The notes under the pieces: generated by a model
Databases searched by the model: none
What the model was told of the DNA's origin: nothing
The model's input: the letters and a program-made list of their open reading frames with translations, nothing else
Translations under genes and position numbers: made by a program
In this document: in pieces, positions 16,391-26,121 of the stretch
How the letters are laid out: each line of letters begins with the position of its first letter
How positions within the stretch are numbered: the first letter of the stretch is position 1
Source: Comamonas testosteroni TK102
GTDB taxonomy: Bacteria; Pseudomonadota; Gammaproteobacteria; Burkholderiales; Burkholderiaceae_C
Length of the DNA: 64,000 bases
NCBI RefSeq assembly: GCF_000739375.1
Contig: NZ_CP006704.1
Span: 744,001 to 808,000, forward strand
Direction of reading: 5' to 3'

Positions 16391-18349
16391 TCAGTTCAGG
16401 CCGAGGGCGGCAAGCAGCGCATCGGCGGCAGTGCCATTGAGCCGCTGCTGATTGCTGACCATCTGCTTGTCCCGATAGCCGATATAGGTGATGCCGCCCC
16501 GTTCGACGAACAGGCGGTAGTTCTGGAAGTTGCTGACGTTGAGCTGGGTGGGCTCCTGCGTGAAGCGCAGCACCTTGGCATCTGCCTGGGTGGCGATGCT
16601 GTAGTTGCTGAGCAGGATCGCCTTGCAGGTGGACACTCCGTTGATGAACAGGGTCCGGTTGTTGGGCAGGGTGCTCATATCGCCCTCGCATTCATAAAAG
16701 CGTGCGCGCTGCTCGCCGCCGTTCTCGAAACCCACCATGTAGCGCTTGTAGGCCGCGCTGCCATCGGGCTTGAGATAGTCGCGGCGGCCGACCAGCACGC
16801 GTGCGTTGTTGCCATGCACATCGGCGGCCGAGACGTTGGGCGCGAAGTCGCCGGCGTTCCAGGCGATGAACTCCGCAAGCGTCGCGCTGCGCCAAGTGCT
16901 GGAGTCAGGGTTGTTCGGGGCGTCGGCACGGGCAATGGTGGCGCGGTTGGCGTTGTTGCTCAGGTAGTAGTCGCTGCCGCCCAGGTCGGTGACGGTGCGA
17001 TAGCTGAGCGTGGAGCCGCTGGGGAAGGTCGTTTCGGCGGGAAGCTGATCGGGCCTGGGCCCCCAGTTGGCAAAGCTGCCGTCGGCAGAGTCCTGCCAGG
17101 GGGCGGAGCGGATCTCGGTGACGATGTCGCGCATCTTCAGGCCGGCGATATTGCGCACGCTTTGCTTGGCTCTGCTGACCAGGCTCTTGCAGTACAGGGA
17201 TTCGGTTTCGCCGCTGGCGAGGCTGGTGGTCTGCTGTACGAAATCGGTGGGGCAGGCAAACCATTCGCTGCCCGTCCAATAGACCTGCGGCCGGCTCCAG
17301 GGCTGCTCCTGGCCGCCGACCACGCGCTCGCGAAATTCCGTGAAATAGCGTTTGCCGTTCGCATCGGGCGTGTTCTGCCCGGCCGTGGCCTCGAAGGCTC
17401 GAATGTAGTAGTTGCTGGCGTCGGTAAAGCTGAGCCAGCGCAGCTGCGTGCTCGGCGCGGGGGCACCGACCTCGGGGCTGGTGGTCTGCGCCTGCATGGC
17501 TGCGATCAGGCCCACATTGCCGGCCGTGACGCCCGAGGCGCTGGCCACCTGCTGGGCTGCGGTCTCCATGGCGGATTGCTTGTCCTTCATGGAGGTGCTG
17601 GTGTCGCTGAGGGCGGGATTGTCCAGCACGGCCGTGGCCAGGGTTTGCAACTGCTGCAGCAGCACGCTGTTGACGGCGGCATTGAGCTGCACCGAAGTCA
17701 GCGGCGCGCCGTCGACGCCTGTGGCGCCCGCCGTGTTGGTGAGCTGGGTCTGGGTGGTCACCACGATCAGGCGCGCCATGGTGGCGGTCAGCTTGCCTGC
17801 GTTGCTGCCGTCCTGGGTGAAATCCGCCAGCGCCGAAGTGCCCAGGCCCAGCTGGCTCTGGATGGCTGCTGCCGCATCGCTGGTGCTGCTGCCCGTGGCC
17901 TGGCTGTGCGCATGGACCAGGGTGCTCAGCGGGCTGACGACGCCAGGCTGATCGGCGGGCGCTCGCAGCATGAAGGCCACGGGAACGGCGCCGGTGTCGG
18001 CATCGACGGAGTCTTCGGTGACCAGGGCCAGAATCGGGTGCTTGCCCACATCGGCCTCGGGCACTTCCAGGCTTGCCTGGCCGGAGGCATTGGTGAGGGC
18101 ACTGGGCTCTTCACTGTCACAGCTGCCGTTGTCATTTCTGTCCAGGCAGACCCTGACGTTCTGCAAGGCACCATCGATCACGGTGGTGGAGACCGAAGTG
18201 GTGGCGGGCGCCGGAGCGGGCGGGGGCGACGGTGCGGGAGAAGCGTTGTCGCTGCCGCCGCCACAGCCGGCAATGGAGGCAATCAGGACCAGGGAGCCCA
18301 GTGACACTGAGCGGCGGATGAATGGTGTGGTGGTGGGTGCTTGTGACAT
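16391..18349 (-). CDS. Large hypothetical lipoprotein
   Basis: 652 residues. The N-terminus has a signal peptide with the lipobox IAGC (Cys near residue 29) followed by a Ser/Pro/Ala-rich linker, so it is expected to be lipid-anchored. The next segment (DGALQNVRVCLDRNDNGSCD, with two cysteines) resembles the carboxypeptidase-regulatory or SdrD-like fold that often follows such linkers, then a helical Ala/Gln-rich middle part (about 150-290). The C-terminal half (about 300-652) contains several cysteines and aromatic residues but no motif I recognise. A terminator follows. Its neighbours give no hint of function. The protein is probably displayed at the outer membrane; the role is unknown. Confidence 0.75.
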   Translation of the reverse strand: MSQAPTTTPFIRRSVSLGSLVLIASIAGCGGGSDNASPAPSPPPAPAPATTSVSTTVIDGALQNVRVCLDRNDNGSCDSEEPSALTNASGQASLEVPEADVGKHPILALVTEDSVDADTGAVPVAFMLRAPADQPGVVSPLSTLVHAHSQATGSSTSDAAAAIQSQLGLGTSALADFTQDGSNAGKLTATMARLIVVTTQTQLTNTAGATGVDGAPLTSVQLNAAVNSVLLQQLQTLATAVLDNPALSDTSTSMKDKQSAMETAAQQVASASGVTAGNVGLIAAMQAQTTSPEVGAPAPSTQLRWLSFTDASNYYIRAFEATAGQNTPDANGKRYFTEFRERVVGGQEQPWSRPQVYWTGSEWFACPTDFVQQTTSLASGETESLYCKSLVSRAKQSVRNIAGLKMRDIVTEIRSAPWQDSADGSFANWGPRPDQLPAETTFPSGSTLSYRTVTDLGGSDYYLSNNANRATIARADAPNNPDSSTWRSATLAEFIAWNAGDFAPNVSAADVHGNNARVLVGRRDYLKPDGSAAYKRYMVGFENGGEQRARFYECEGDMSTLPNNRTLFINGVSTCKAILLSNYSIATQADAKVLRFTQEPTQLNVSNFQNYRLFVERGGITYIGYRDKQMVSNQQRLNGTAADALLAALGLN

Positions 18350-18519
18350 GGCAGCCTTTGGTTGAGAGTGGCTGCCTTGTTTGTAAGTACTTGTTGTCGC
18401 GAAAACATCACCAAAATGGGTGAAGGGTTTGCAGTGATTTCAAAGTGTGAGTAAATGAAATAAATCCCCGGCGAAGTGCCATCAGGCGCTTGCTGTGGCG
18501 AGCCTTGGAAGGGGGCTCT

Positions 18520-19698
18520 ATGGCGGTAGCGCATCTGCCTTTGATGTTGCAGGATCGGGTTCCTGCCTTGATAGCGGCCATCTACGAGTCGGCACTGGAG
18601 CCGGCGCGCTGGCAGGGCTTTCTGGCCTTGTTCGGTGCGGCCCTGCGTTCACCGGCCAGCGTGATATGGGCCAACGATTTCGCACAGCGGACGGTGGATC
18701 TGGACGGGGGCTTCGGCACTTTCGGCACCAGCCAGGGCTTTGCCGCCGCCGAACTCGAAAGCTTTGCCGCGCACTACTGCCAGTGCAATGTCTGGCTGCA
18801 GGACCAGAGCCTGCACAGGTCGGGCACGGTGGTGAATTCCTCCACCCTGTTTCCCGACCGGAGCCTGCCGGGTACCGAATGGTATGGCGACTGGCTGCAG
18901 CCTCAGGATCTGTTCTATTCCTGCGCGGCCGTGGTCGACAACCAGCACGACCGCTCGTTCAACATCACTGTCGTCAGGCCGCATGCGGTGGGCGCCTACA
19001 GCGCCGAAGAGCTGGGCCTTGTGCAGCAGCTCATGCCGCATCTGCAGACCGCGTTTGCGATGCACCGACGCCTGTACCGTACCCAGGCATTGCTCAACGC
19101 ATCACTGTCCGTGCTGGAGGATCTGCCGGTGGGTGTGGTTCTTCTGGATGAACGTGCGACGGTGATGCATGCCAGCAGCCGGGCGTTGCGCCTGATGGAG
19201 CAGAGTCAGCTGATGTATCGCAGGGCCGACGAGAGCCTGCATGCCACCAATGCCGCAGACCAGCGCTGGTTGCAGAAAGCCATGCGGGACTGTGTCGCCA
19301 CAGGGCTGGGCAAGGGGCAGCACCACGGCCGGGCCAGCCGCTTCACGGGGCTGGCCGGACAGCAGTTGCAGGTCATGGTGTCGCCGCTGCCCGTGCACAG
19401 CAGTCCCTATGGCGAACGCAGTGCCGCCATGCTGCTGATCAGCGATCCGGCGCTGAGCATTCCCGCGCTGCAGGAGTTGCTGCGCAATCTGTACCGGCTC
19501 ACGCTGGCGGAGGCTCAACTGGCCCAGGCGCTGATCAATGGCTGGACCCTGCAGGAGTTCGCCGAGAGACAGGGCCTGTCCATCCATACCGCGCGTTCGC
19601 AGTTCAAATCGGCGGCGGTCAAGGTGGGGGTGGGGCGGCAGGCCGATTTCGTGCGCGTGCTGCTCACGGGCCCGGCCATGCTGCGCTGGCGCGAGTGA
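18520..19698 (+). CDS. LuxR-type helix-turn-helix transcriptional regulator
   Basis: 392 residues. The C-terminal 60 residues form a LuxR-like DNA-binding domain (LTLAEAQLAQALINGWTLQE, then GLSIHTARSQFKSAAVKVGV) that matches the four-helix pattern of FixJ/LuxR proteins. The N-terminal 320 residues lack a receiver domain, so this is a ligand- or partner-sensing regulator, with a PAS-like stretch near 200-300 (VLEDLPVGVVLLDERATVMH). The start at 18520 is preceded by GAAGGGGG at 5 bases; an upstream TTG at 18490 is less likely. Divergent from the large lipoprotein, which might be a target. Confidence 0.82.
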   Translation: MAVAHLPLMLQDRVPALIAAIYESALEPARWQGFLALFGAALRSPASVIWANDFAQRTVDLDGGFGTFGTSQGFAAAELESFAAHYCQCNVWLQDQSLHRSGTVVNSSTLFPDRSLPGTEWYGDWLQPQDLFYSCAAVVDNQHDRSFNITVVRPHAVGAYSAEELGLVQQLMPHLQTAFAMHRRLYRTQALLNASLSVLEDLPVGVVLLDERATVMHASSRALRLMEQSQLMYRRADESLHATNAADQRWLQKAMRDCVATGLGKGQHHGRASRFTGLAGQQLQVMVSPLPVHSSPYGERSAAMLLISDPALSIPALQELLRNLYRLTLAEAQLAQALINGWTLQEFAERQGLSIHTARSQFKSAAVKVGVGRQADFVRVLLTGPAMLRWRE

Positions 19699-19710
19699 GC
19701 TCGGGGCCGC

Positions 19711-21072
19711 TCAGTCCCGCGTGACGCGCATGACCTCGGCCTGGGTGGTGATGCCTTCGCGCACCAGGCGTTCGCCATCCTCGCGCATCAGCTGCATGCC
19801 TGCCGCCATGGCAGTCTCGCGAATCTCGGCCTCGCTGGCGCCGCGATGGATCTGGGCGCGAATGGCGTCGTCCACCGCCAGCAGCTCGAAGATGCCGGTC
19901 CGGCCCCGGTAGCCACTGGGCTCGCTCAGGTCGACCTTGCGCACCAGGCGCTGTGCCAGCACTCCCAGCAGCGAGGACGACAGCAGAAAAGGCTCGACTC
20001 CCATGTCGATCAGGCGGGTTACGGCGCTGGGCGCGTCATTGGTGTGCAGCGTGGCCAGCACCAGGTGGCCGGTGAGCGAAGCCTGGATGGCGATCTGCGC
20101 GGTTTCGAAGTCGCGGATTTCGCCGATCATGATCACGTCCGGGTCCTGACGCAGCAGGGCGCGCAAGGCCTTGGCAAAGGTCAGCTCGATCTTGGCATTG
20201 ACCTGGGTCTGGCCCACGCCGGCGAGCTCATATTCGATGGGGTCTTCCACCGTCATGATGTTGCTGTGGCTGGCATCCATGCGCTGCAGAGCGGCATAGA
20301 GCGTGGTGGTCTTGCCCGAGCCCGTGGGGCCGGTGACCAGCACGATGCCGTGCGGCTGCGCCGTGAGATGGGTGAAGCGCCTGAGCGTCTCGCCGCCCAT
20401 GCCCACGGCTTCCAGGCTGAGCTTGCTCTCGCTCTTGTCCAGCAGACGCAGCACGGCGCGCTCGCCGTGGGCACTGGGCAGGGTGGAGACGCGCACGTCA
20501 ATGGCGCGCGTGCCCAGGCGCAGGCTGATGCGCCCGTCCTGGGGCAGACGCTTCTCGGCAATGTCCAGGTCGGCCATGATCTTCAGGCGGCTGATCAGGG
20601 CGGCGTGCAGGGCTCGGTTGGGCTGTACCACCTCGCGCAGATCGCCGTCCACGCGAAAGCGCACGCTGGAATGGCGCTCGTAGGGTTCGATGTGGATGTC
20701 CGACGCACCGTCGCGTGCCGCCTGCGTGAGCAGAGCGTTGAGCATGCGGATGATGGGCGCGTCGTCGGCGGTTTCCAGCAAGTCTTCCACGGCTGGCAGG
20801 TCCTGCATCATGCGTGTCAGATCGGCATCGGACTCGACCTCGCTGACTACCATGGCGGCGCTGGAGTCGCTTTGCGCATAGGCCGCGCTGATGCGGTGGG
20901 CCAGTGCGCCGCTGTCCAGTAGCTGCCAACGCTGCACCGCGTGTTTGCGCTGCACTTCGGAGATGGCCGCCCAGTCGGGCTGCGGACCATGCCAGAGCAC
21001 GGGTTCCTGGCCGTCATCCTCGATCAGCAGCTGGCTGCTGCGGGCAAAGCCATAAGGCAGTGGATAGCGCAT
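19711..21072 (-). CDS. gspE: Type II secretion ATPase GspE, without tetracysteine motif
   Basis: 453-residue cytoplasmic hexameric ATPase that powers pseudopilus assembly. Walker A GPTGSGKT is at 248-255, the Asp box SDIHIEP near 124-130, the Walker B region [12 protein letters not shown] and the His box ([11 protein letters not shown]) follow; all are intact. The usual C-terminal metal-binding insertion with two CxxC pairs is absent: the protein runs from [13 protein letters not shown] straight to [12 protein letters not shown], with no cysteine. The N-terminal GspL-binding domain is short. It is last in the minus-strand gsp cluster, 14 bases after gspD. Confidence 0.95.
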   Translation of the reverse strand: MRYPLPYGFARSSQLLIEDDGQEPVLWHGPQPDWAAISEVQRKHAVQRWQLLDSGALAHRISAAYAQSDSSAAMVVSEVESDADLTRMMQDLPAVEDLLETADDAPIIRMLNALLTQAARDGASDIHIEPYERHSSVRFRVDGDLREVVQPNRALHAALISRLKIMADLDIAEKRLPQDGRISLRLGTRAIDVRVSTLPSAHGERAVLRLLDKSESKLSLEAVGMGGETLRRFTHLTAQPHGIVLVTGPTGSGKTTTLYAALQRMDASHSNIMTVEDPIEYELAGVGQTQVNAKIELTFAKALRALLRQDPDVIMIGEIRDFETAQIAIQASLTGHLVLATLHTNDAPSAVTRLIDMGVEPFLLSSSLLGVLAQRLVRKVDLSEPSGYRGRTGIFELLAVDDAIRAQIHRGASEAEIRETAMAAGMQLMREDGERLVREGITTQAEVMRVTRD

Positions 21073-21085
21073 GCGTGGCCTTCGC

Positions 21086-23467
21086 TTACAGGGTGCCCGC
21101 AGGCAGGGTGGCGGGCGTCACAGGCGTCACGGTCACTGGCTGGCCGTCCACCGTCGGCTGGCCGGGACGCGTGAAATCCACGATCTCGGGCTTGGCGCCG
21201 GGCACGATGAGCACATTGGCCGCGCGAGCCGGCGCGGCGCCGCTGGAGGCGGGCAGCAAAGGCGCGGCATTGACATTGCGCATCAGCAGATTGGGGTCGG
21301 GCTGCACGGTTTGCTGCATGCCGCGAATCGACTCATAGCGGTCCTGCGAGAGCTGGCTGGTGGAGTTGGCGTCACGCAGCACGGTGGGGCGCAGAAACAC
21401 CATCAGATTGGTCTTCTTGCGCGCGCGGCTGGTGTTGCGGAACAGATTGCCCAGCAGGGGAATGTCGCCCAGCAGCGGCACGCGCTCCTGGCTCTGGCTG
21501 TATTCGTCGGCAATCAGGCCGCCCAGCACCACGATGGCGCCGTCCTCGACCAGCACATTCGACTCGATGGAGCGCTTGGTGGTGGTGGCGCCGGACTGTG
21601 CATTCGCCGTTCCCTGCTTGACCGCAGAGTTCTCCTGGTAGACGGCCATCTTGATGGTGCCGTTCTCGTTGATCTGCGGACGAATCTTGAGCAGCGTACC
21701 CACGTCCTTGCGCTCATAGGTGGTGAATGGATTGACCGAGCCCGAGGTGCCTGCGGTGTTGGTGTAGGAGCCCGTGGGGAAGGGGACGTTCTCGCCCACC
21801 ATGATGCTGGCTTCCTCGTTGTCCAGCGTCATCAGATTGGGCGTGGACAGAATATTCGTGTCGCCGTCGCCCTGCATCAGATTGACCAGGGCACCCAGGC
21901 TGGTGTTGCCGTTGACGCTCTGGGTGAAGCCCAGGTTCATGCCCTTCATGCTGCCGATGGCCGAGGCCTGGCTGTCGGTGAGGGCCGTGCCGTTGACCAG
22001 ATTGCCCACGGCACCCGACAGGCCGAAGATGTTGGAGATGCCGCTGATGGAGGTGCCGTTGCCGAGCACGCCCAGCACGCGGCCGTTGTTGCGGATCACC
22101 GAGCTCCACTGCACGCCCAGCTGGGCGGCCTTGTCGGCGGAGACTTCGACGATCAGCGCTTCGATCAGCACCTGGGCGCGGCGGCCGTCGAGCTTGTCGA
22201 TGACGGTGCGCAACTGGCGGTACAGCGGGCCGGGGGCCGTGATGATCAGCGAGTTGGTCGTGGGGTCGGCCTGGATCATGCCGCCCGTGGACGGTTGCTG
22301 GGCGGTGCCGAAGCGGGAGCTGGGGCCGCTGTTGCCGCCGCCCAGGCCCACGGTGGCACTGCCGTCCGTGCCGCGGGAAATCACGGGCTGGGCGCTGGTG
22401 GCAGCATTCGTGTTCGAGCCGGCCGCTGCCGTCATGCCCTGCTGGCCGCCCAGGGTGGTGCTGGCGCTGGTCTGGGCGTTGATGGCGGCGCGCAGCGTGG
22501 CGGCCAGGGACACCGCGTCGGCGTTCTTGAGATACACCACATGGATGTTGCCGTCGTCGCCATTGCCCGTCATGGCAGGCTGGTCCAGTCGCGCGATCAG
22601 CGAGCGGATCTGCGACAGCTTGGCGGGGTTGGCGGCGCGGACCAGTACCGAGTTGCTGCGCGGCTCGGCCAGTATCGAGGTGCGGAAACTGGTATCCGCC
22701 TGGCCAGCGGCCGCGCCGGCTCCGGCCTGGACCACGCCGCCGGCGGTGGCCGAGCCACCCTCCATCAGGCGATTGACCAGAGCCACCATGTCGGCAGCCA
22801 CGGCATGGCGCAGCGAGATGACTTCCACATCGGTGGCGTTGGAGACATCGGTGCTGGCGATGATGCGCGAGATGCGCTGCAGATTGTCCGCGTAGTCGGT
22901 GATGATCAGCGAGTTGTTGCCGGGGTTGACATTGATGGTGTTGTTGGGGCTGATCAGCGGCCGCAGCACGGGCACCAGATTGTTGGCGTTCTCGTAGTTG
23001 AGCTTGAAGATCTGCGTGACGATCTGTCCGCCGCCCTGGCTGCCGCGTGCGCCCTGGCCGATGGCGACCTCGCTGGCCTGCAGCTTGGCATCGGCCTCGG
23101 GAATCACCTTGAACAGACCCGCCGACTCCGTCACCGTGAAGCCCTGCATGCGCAGCGCCGCCAGATATTGCTGGTAGGCCGTGGCCGGCGAGACGGCCTT
23201 GTCGGTCAGCAGCGTGATCTGGCCCTTGACGCGCGGATCCACCACCACATTGCGATTGGTGATGGCGGCCATGGCGCGCGACACGGCTTCGATGTCGGCA
23301 TTGGTGAAGTTCAGCGTGACCGGCTCGCCTGGTCGCAGACTAGGGGTGGCATTCGCTTGTCCGCTCTGGGTTTGAGCATGAATTGGTGCTGAAATGCAGA
23401 CGGCAAGCGAGGCAACAGCTATCGAATGCAGTGTGTTTTGCCAGGCGGTGCGTGAATGCTGAGTCAT
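21086..23467 (-). CDS. gspD: Type II secretion outer-membrane secretin GspD
   Basis: 793 residues. Signal peptide ([17 protein letters not shown]) is followed by N0 and three N1-N3 KH-like domains (from [20 protein letters not shown]) and the C-terminal secretin channel with [15 protein letters not shown], the secretin signature, near residues 660-675. A Gly/Ser/Thr/Ala-rich low-complexity insertion of about 70 residues lies in N3 (about 340-400). It forms the outer-membrane pore for folded proteins. The protein ends in a Pro/Thr/Val-rich tail where a pilotin might bind; no pilotin gene is nearby. Start at 23467, 4 bases after the gspN stop. Confidence 0.97.
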   Translation of the reverse strand: MTQHSRTAWQNTLHSIAVASLAVCISAPIHAQTQSGQANATPSLRPGEPVTLNFTNADIEAVSRAMAAITNRNVVVDPRVKGQITLLTDKAVSPATAYQQYLAALRMQGFTVTESAGLFKVIPEADAKLQASEVAIGQGARGSQGGGQIVTQIFKLNYENANNLVPVLRPLISPNNTINVNPGNNSLIITDYADNLQRISRIIASTDVSNATDVEVISLRHAVAADMVALVNRLMEGGSATAGGVVQAGAGAAAGQADTSFRTSILAEPRSNSVLVRAANPAKLSQIRSLIARLDQPAMTGNGDDGNIHVVYLKNADAVSLAATLRAAINAQTSASTTLGGQQGMTAAAGSNTNAATSAQPVISRGTDGSATVGLGGGNSGPSSRFGTAQQPSTGGMIQADPTTNSLIITAPGPLYRQLRTVIDKLDGRRAQVLIEALIVEVSADKAAQLGVQWSSVIRNNGRVLGVLGNGTSISGISNIFGLSGAVGNLVNGTALTDSQASAIGSMKGMNLGFTQSVNGNTSLGALVNLMQGDGDTNILSTPNLMTLDNEEASIMVGENVPFPTGSYTNTAGTSGSVNPFTTYERKDVGTLLKIRPQINENGTIKMAVYQENSAVKQGTANAQSGATTTKRSIESNVLVEDGAIVVLGGLIADEYSQSQERVPLLGDIPLLGNLFRNTSRARKKTNLMVFLRPTVLRDANSTSQLSQDRYESIRGMQQTVQPDPNLLMRNVNAAPLLPASSGAAPARAANVLIVPGAKPEIVDFTRPGQPTVDGQPVTVTPVTPATLPAGTL

Positions 23468-23470
23468 GGG

Positions 23471-24301
23471 TCAACCAAAGGTGATGATGGAGCGCGCACC
23501 CTGGCGGCGCCCCAAGATATTGAGCAAATTCGACAGAGCGGCTTCGCGCTCGGGGCTGGCAGAGGCTTCGCCCCTGAAGTGCAGGCGCGAGCCCACCCAA
23601 TGGCCCTGGCCGCTGAGCTGCAGGTCGCCGCCCAGCGTGGTCAGATTCAGCTGGGCATTGTCTCCGCCCTGGATGTCGAGACGATAGCTGCCCAGGGGCC
23701 TGAGCGACGACAGTCTGGACGATACGGCCAATGCTTCCAGCCGCGTCAGGCCCTGGCTGGTAGCCCGACCGGCGCGATATTGCAGTGTCAGCCCGACGGT
23801 GGACAGGCGCAACTGGCCCTGCAGGGCCACGGTGTTCCAGGGCGTGCCAAGGCCGGCCAGCATGTCGGCGGGCAGTTGCAGAACGCTGTCCTTGAAGCGC
23901 ACCGTCATGGCGTTCCAGCCCGGCTGCAGCTGCGCCAGCATCGGGGTGCTGGTGCAGCAATCGCTTTGCAGGCTGATGCTGGCGCCGCTCAGGCTGGGTC
24001 GCAGTGTCCAGTTCAGGCGCGTGGGCAAGCTGCTCTGGTCCTGGCTGTCCTTGCCGCCGGTCAGCACCAGTCGGGCCGAGCCACGCCAGAGCGTGCCGCG
24101 CGGCTCCTGCAGCAGTACCTGGTTGTCCGTGACCGATTGCACGCCGGCCGCCAGCCAGGCTGCCGGAGCCTGGACCAGCAGCGTCAGCAGCGCGCCCAGC
24201 AAGGCACCGCCCACTGCCCAGCGGCGCGGCGAACGCGGATCGCCCGCCTCGCGTGGTCTGCGCAGGGCTTGGCTGGCGGGGCGTGACCGGGACAGTTTCA
24301 T
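23471..24301 (-). CDS. gspN: Type II secretion protein GspN
   Basis: 276 residues with one N-terminal membrane helix (about 30-50, ALLGALLTLLVQAPAAWLAA) and a periplasmic domain. GspN is an accessory component present in a subset of type II systems, and the gene order L-M-N-D-E is normal for Betaproteobacteria. Two cysteines (CC near 145) may form a disulfide. Start at 24301, right after the gspM stop (9 bases), without an obvious ribosome binding site. Identification rests on position, length and topology as well as the C-terminal motif GRRQGARSIITFG. Confidence 0.85.
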   Translation of the reverse strand: MKLSRSRPASQALRRPREAGDPRSPRRWAVGGALLGALLTLLVQAPAAWLAAGVQSVTDNQVLLQEPRGTLWRGSARLVLTGGKDSQDQSSLPTRLNWTLRPSLSGASISLQSDCCTSTPMLAQLQPGWNAMTVRFKDSVLQLPADMLAGLGTPWNTVALQGQLRLSTVGLTLQYRAGRATSQGLTRLEALAVSSRLSSLRPLGSYRLDIQGGDNAQLNLTTLGGDLQLSGQGHWVGSRLHFRGEASASPEREAALSNLLNILGRRQGARSIITFG

Positions 24302-24310
24302 GGCCTGGAT

Positions 24311-24853
24311 TCAGTTCTGCCCGCCCGCGTTGCCGGGCAGGTCGAGCAGCAGAGTGCCGCTCCAGCGGGTGATGGCCGCGTCGTCGGCGGTTTCACCGAG
24401 GGTGCGGTTGAGCTTCATCTCGGCCACCGAAGCATGGCTGTTGTCGCGCACCTGGGCCAGCCATCGGGCCAGGGCCGGCGCGGCGGTCTGGGTCAGGCTG
24501 ACCTGGGCGCGGTTGCCCAGCCACTGCAGCCGGGCGCTGTTGCCCAGCTCGGTCTTGAGCGACTGCTCCAGCTGAGAGCGTGCATCGGCGCTATTGCCTT
24601 GCGGCTGCTGACGCAGCAGCTCGGCCTGGGCCTGCATCTGCAGCATGTTCTGCAGTTCTAGCTCCGCTGCCGCATGGCGTGCCGGGGCCGTGCGCAGGCT
24701 GTGCAGCGCCGGTGCCAGCGCCACCCACCAGAGCAGGGCCAGCAGCACCACGCTGGCGGCGAGCAGCAACAGATTCTGTTCGCGCTGAGCCAGGGTGCTC
24801 CAGCGCTGGAGCAGCGGCGCCAGCGCGGTTTTCAAGGCATTTTTCTGCTTCAT
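24311..24853 (-). CDS. gspM: Type II secretion protein GspM
   Basis: 180 residues, a single N-terminal helix (LLLLAASVVLLALLWWVALA) after a basic cytoplasmic segment, then a periplasmic ferredoxin-like domain. GspM dimerises with GspL and holds the inner-membrane platform. The start overlaps the gspL stop (ATGA at 24850-24853), so translation is coupled. Sequence in the family is weakly conserved; the call relies on size, topology and place between gspL and gspN. Confidence 0.9.
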   Translation of the reverse strand: MKQKNALKTALAPLLQRWSTLAQREQNLLLLAASVVLLALLWWVALAPALHSLRTAPARHAAAELELQNMLQMQAQAELLRQQPQGNSADARSQLEQSLKTELGNSARLQWLGNRAQVSLTQTAAPALARWLAQVRDNSHASVAEMKLNRTLGETADDAAITRWSGTLLLDLPGNAGGQN

Positions 24854-26076
24854 GGCTGAGCCTTTGCAGTGAGAACCAGCTCCGCCTCTTCGCGCCGCAG
24901 CAGATAGCCGTTGGCCTGCAGGCTTTGCTGCGCGTCGCTCAGCGCTTCGGGGCTCAGGTCCAGCCCCGAGATGCGCAGCTGCCTGTCCTGGTATTGCAGG
25001 CTCTTGGCGTTCTGCACGCCCTGGATGCCGGCACTGGCGGCCAGCAGTGCTTCGAGATCACCGGCGGACAGGGTGCCGGAGTTGCTGCGCAGCAGATCCA
25101 GTTCGCGCTGCATCTGTACCGGGGCATCGATGACCACGGGCACATGCGGGAAGGCAGTCTGCAGCACCTGCTTGGCCTGCTGCTGGCGCAGTGCGATGGC
25201 GCGGTTTTCCTTGAAGGCCCAGGCGTTGAGCCCGACCAACTGGGCGGCGACTGCAATGCCTGCAGCCCAGCGCGCGGCGCGCCATTGCGGGGCCTTGGCA
25301 AAGCCGTGCCAGGCATCGAGCAGGCGCCGCTTGGCGCGGGTGCTGCCGCCCAGGTCCAGATCGAACTGGGCCAGGTCGCCGGCATAGCCATGGCTTTGCA
25401 GCAGTCGCTGGGCGGCGGTGAAGATGCTGACCGGGCGCTGCAGCGCTTCCGCGCTGCGGGCCAGATGGGGCTCGGCCAGCACCGGCAGCTGCTCGGGCAG
25501 GCGCGCCAGCAGGGATTGCAGCACGATGGGATCCGCGTGCTGAGGAAGGATCGCGAGCCCGGCCTGTGCATCCAGTCCGGTGGCGCTGAGCTGGGGCTGC
25601 AGGCTGTCGCCCGACAGCAACAGCTGCGGATGGCTGCTGGGCCACTGCTCGGGCACCAGGCGGCTGACGGCATGGCCCTGGTGTTCCAGCGCCTGCAGAT
25701 GGGATTGCAGCCAGCTCTTGTCGCAGGCTGCCACCCAGCAGGTCTGGCCTGCGGCGGAGCCGGCGTCAAGTGCCAGATGCATGGTGGACGGCTCGTCGAG
25801 CAGCCTTTCCTCCAGCAGACCTTCAAGCACGGCGCGCAGGCGCTGCTGGCGCCGGCCTTGGACGTTCAGGCCCGGGGGCAGGGTGACGCTGTGCCAGGAC
25901 AGCTGAGCGGCCGGGATGACGGCGGTGACCTGGGTGGTGCGGCCCGTGGCCGGCAGCAGAGACACCGCAGCCTGGCCGCTGCGCTGAACGCTTTGACCAT
26001 CATCGCTGAGGACGTAGAGATATTCCGTGGCGAAGTTGGCGGGCTTCGCCGACAGCTGTATTAGCAATGTGCTCAT
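24850..26076 (-). CDS. gspL: Type II secretion protein GspL
   Basis: 408 residues. The cytoplasmic part (1-260) has the actin-like fold of GspL, which recruits GspE; a single membrane helix follows (about 266-284, AAGIAVAAQLVGLNAWAF) and then the periplasmic ferredoxin-like domain. The N-terminus STLLIQLSAKPANFATEYLY and the segment LPPGLNVQGRRQQRLRAVLE are typical. Translationally coupled to gspM. The gap of 45 bases to gspK holds no signal. Confidence 0.93.
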   Translation of the reverse strand: MSTLLIQLSAKPANFATEYLYVLSDDGQSVQRSGQAAVSLLPATGRTTQVTAVIPAAQLSWHSVTLPPGLNVQGRRQQRLRAVLEGLLEERLLDEPSTMHLALDAGSAAGQTCWVAACDKSWLQSHLQALEHQGHAVSRLVPEQWPSSHPQLLLSGDSLQPQLSATGLDAQAGLAILPQHADPIVLQSLLARLPEQLPVLAEPHLARSAEALQRPVSIFTAAQRLLQSHGYAGDLAQFDLDLGGSTRAKRRLLDAWHGFAKAPQWRAARWAAGIAVAAQLVGLNAWAFKENRAIALRQQQAKQVLQTAFPHVPVVIDAPVQMQRELDLLRSNSGTLSAGDLEALLAASAGIQGVQNAKSLQYQDRQLRISGLDLSPEALSDAQQSLQANGYLLRREEAELVLTAKAQP

Positions 26077-26121
26077 GAGGGAAGATGGAGCATTCTATGG
26101 GGTCAGTGTGACATCGGGGTG

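Noticed and set aside
16373..18304. Plus-strand reading frame of 643 residues
   Set aside because: Antisense of the lipoprotein gene, which has a signal peptide, lipobox and terminator.
21071..23392. Plus-strand reading frame of 773 residues
   Set aside because: Antisense of the secretin gene gspD.
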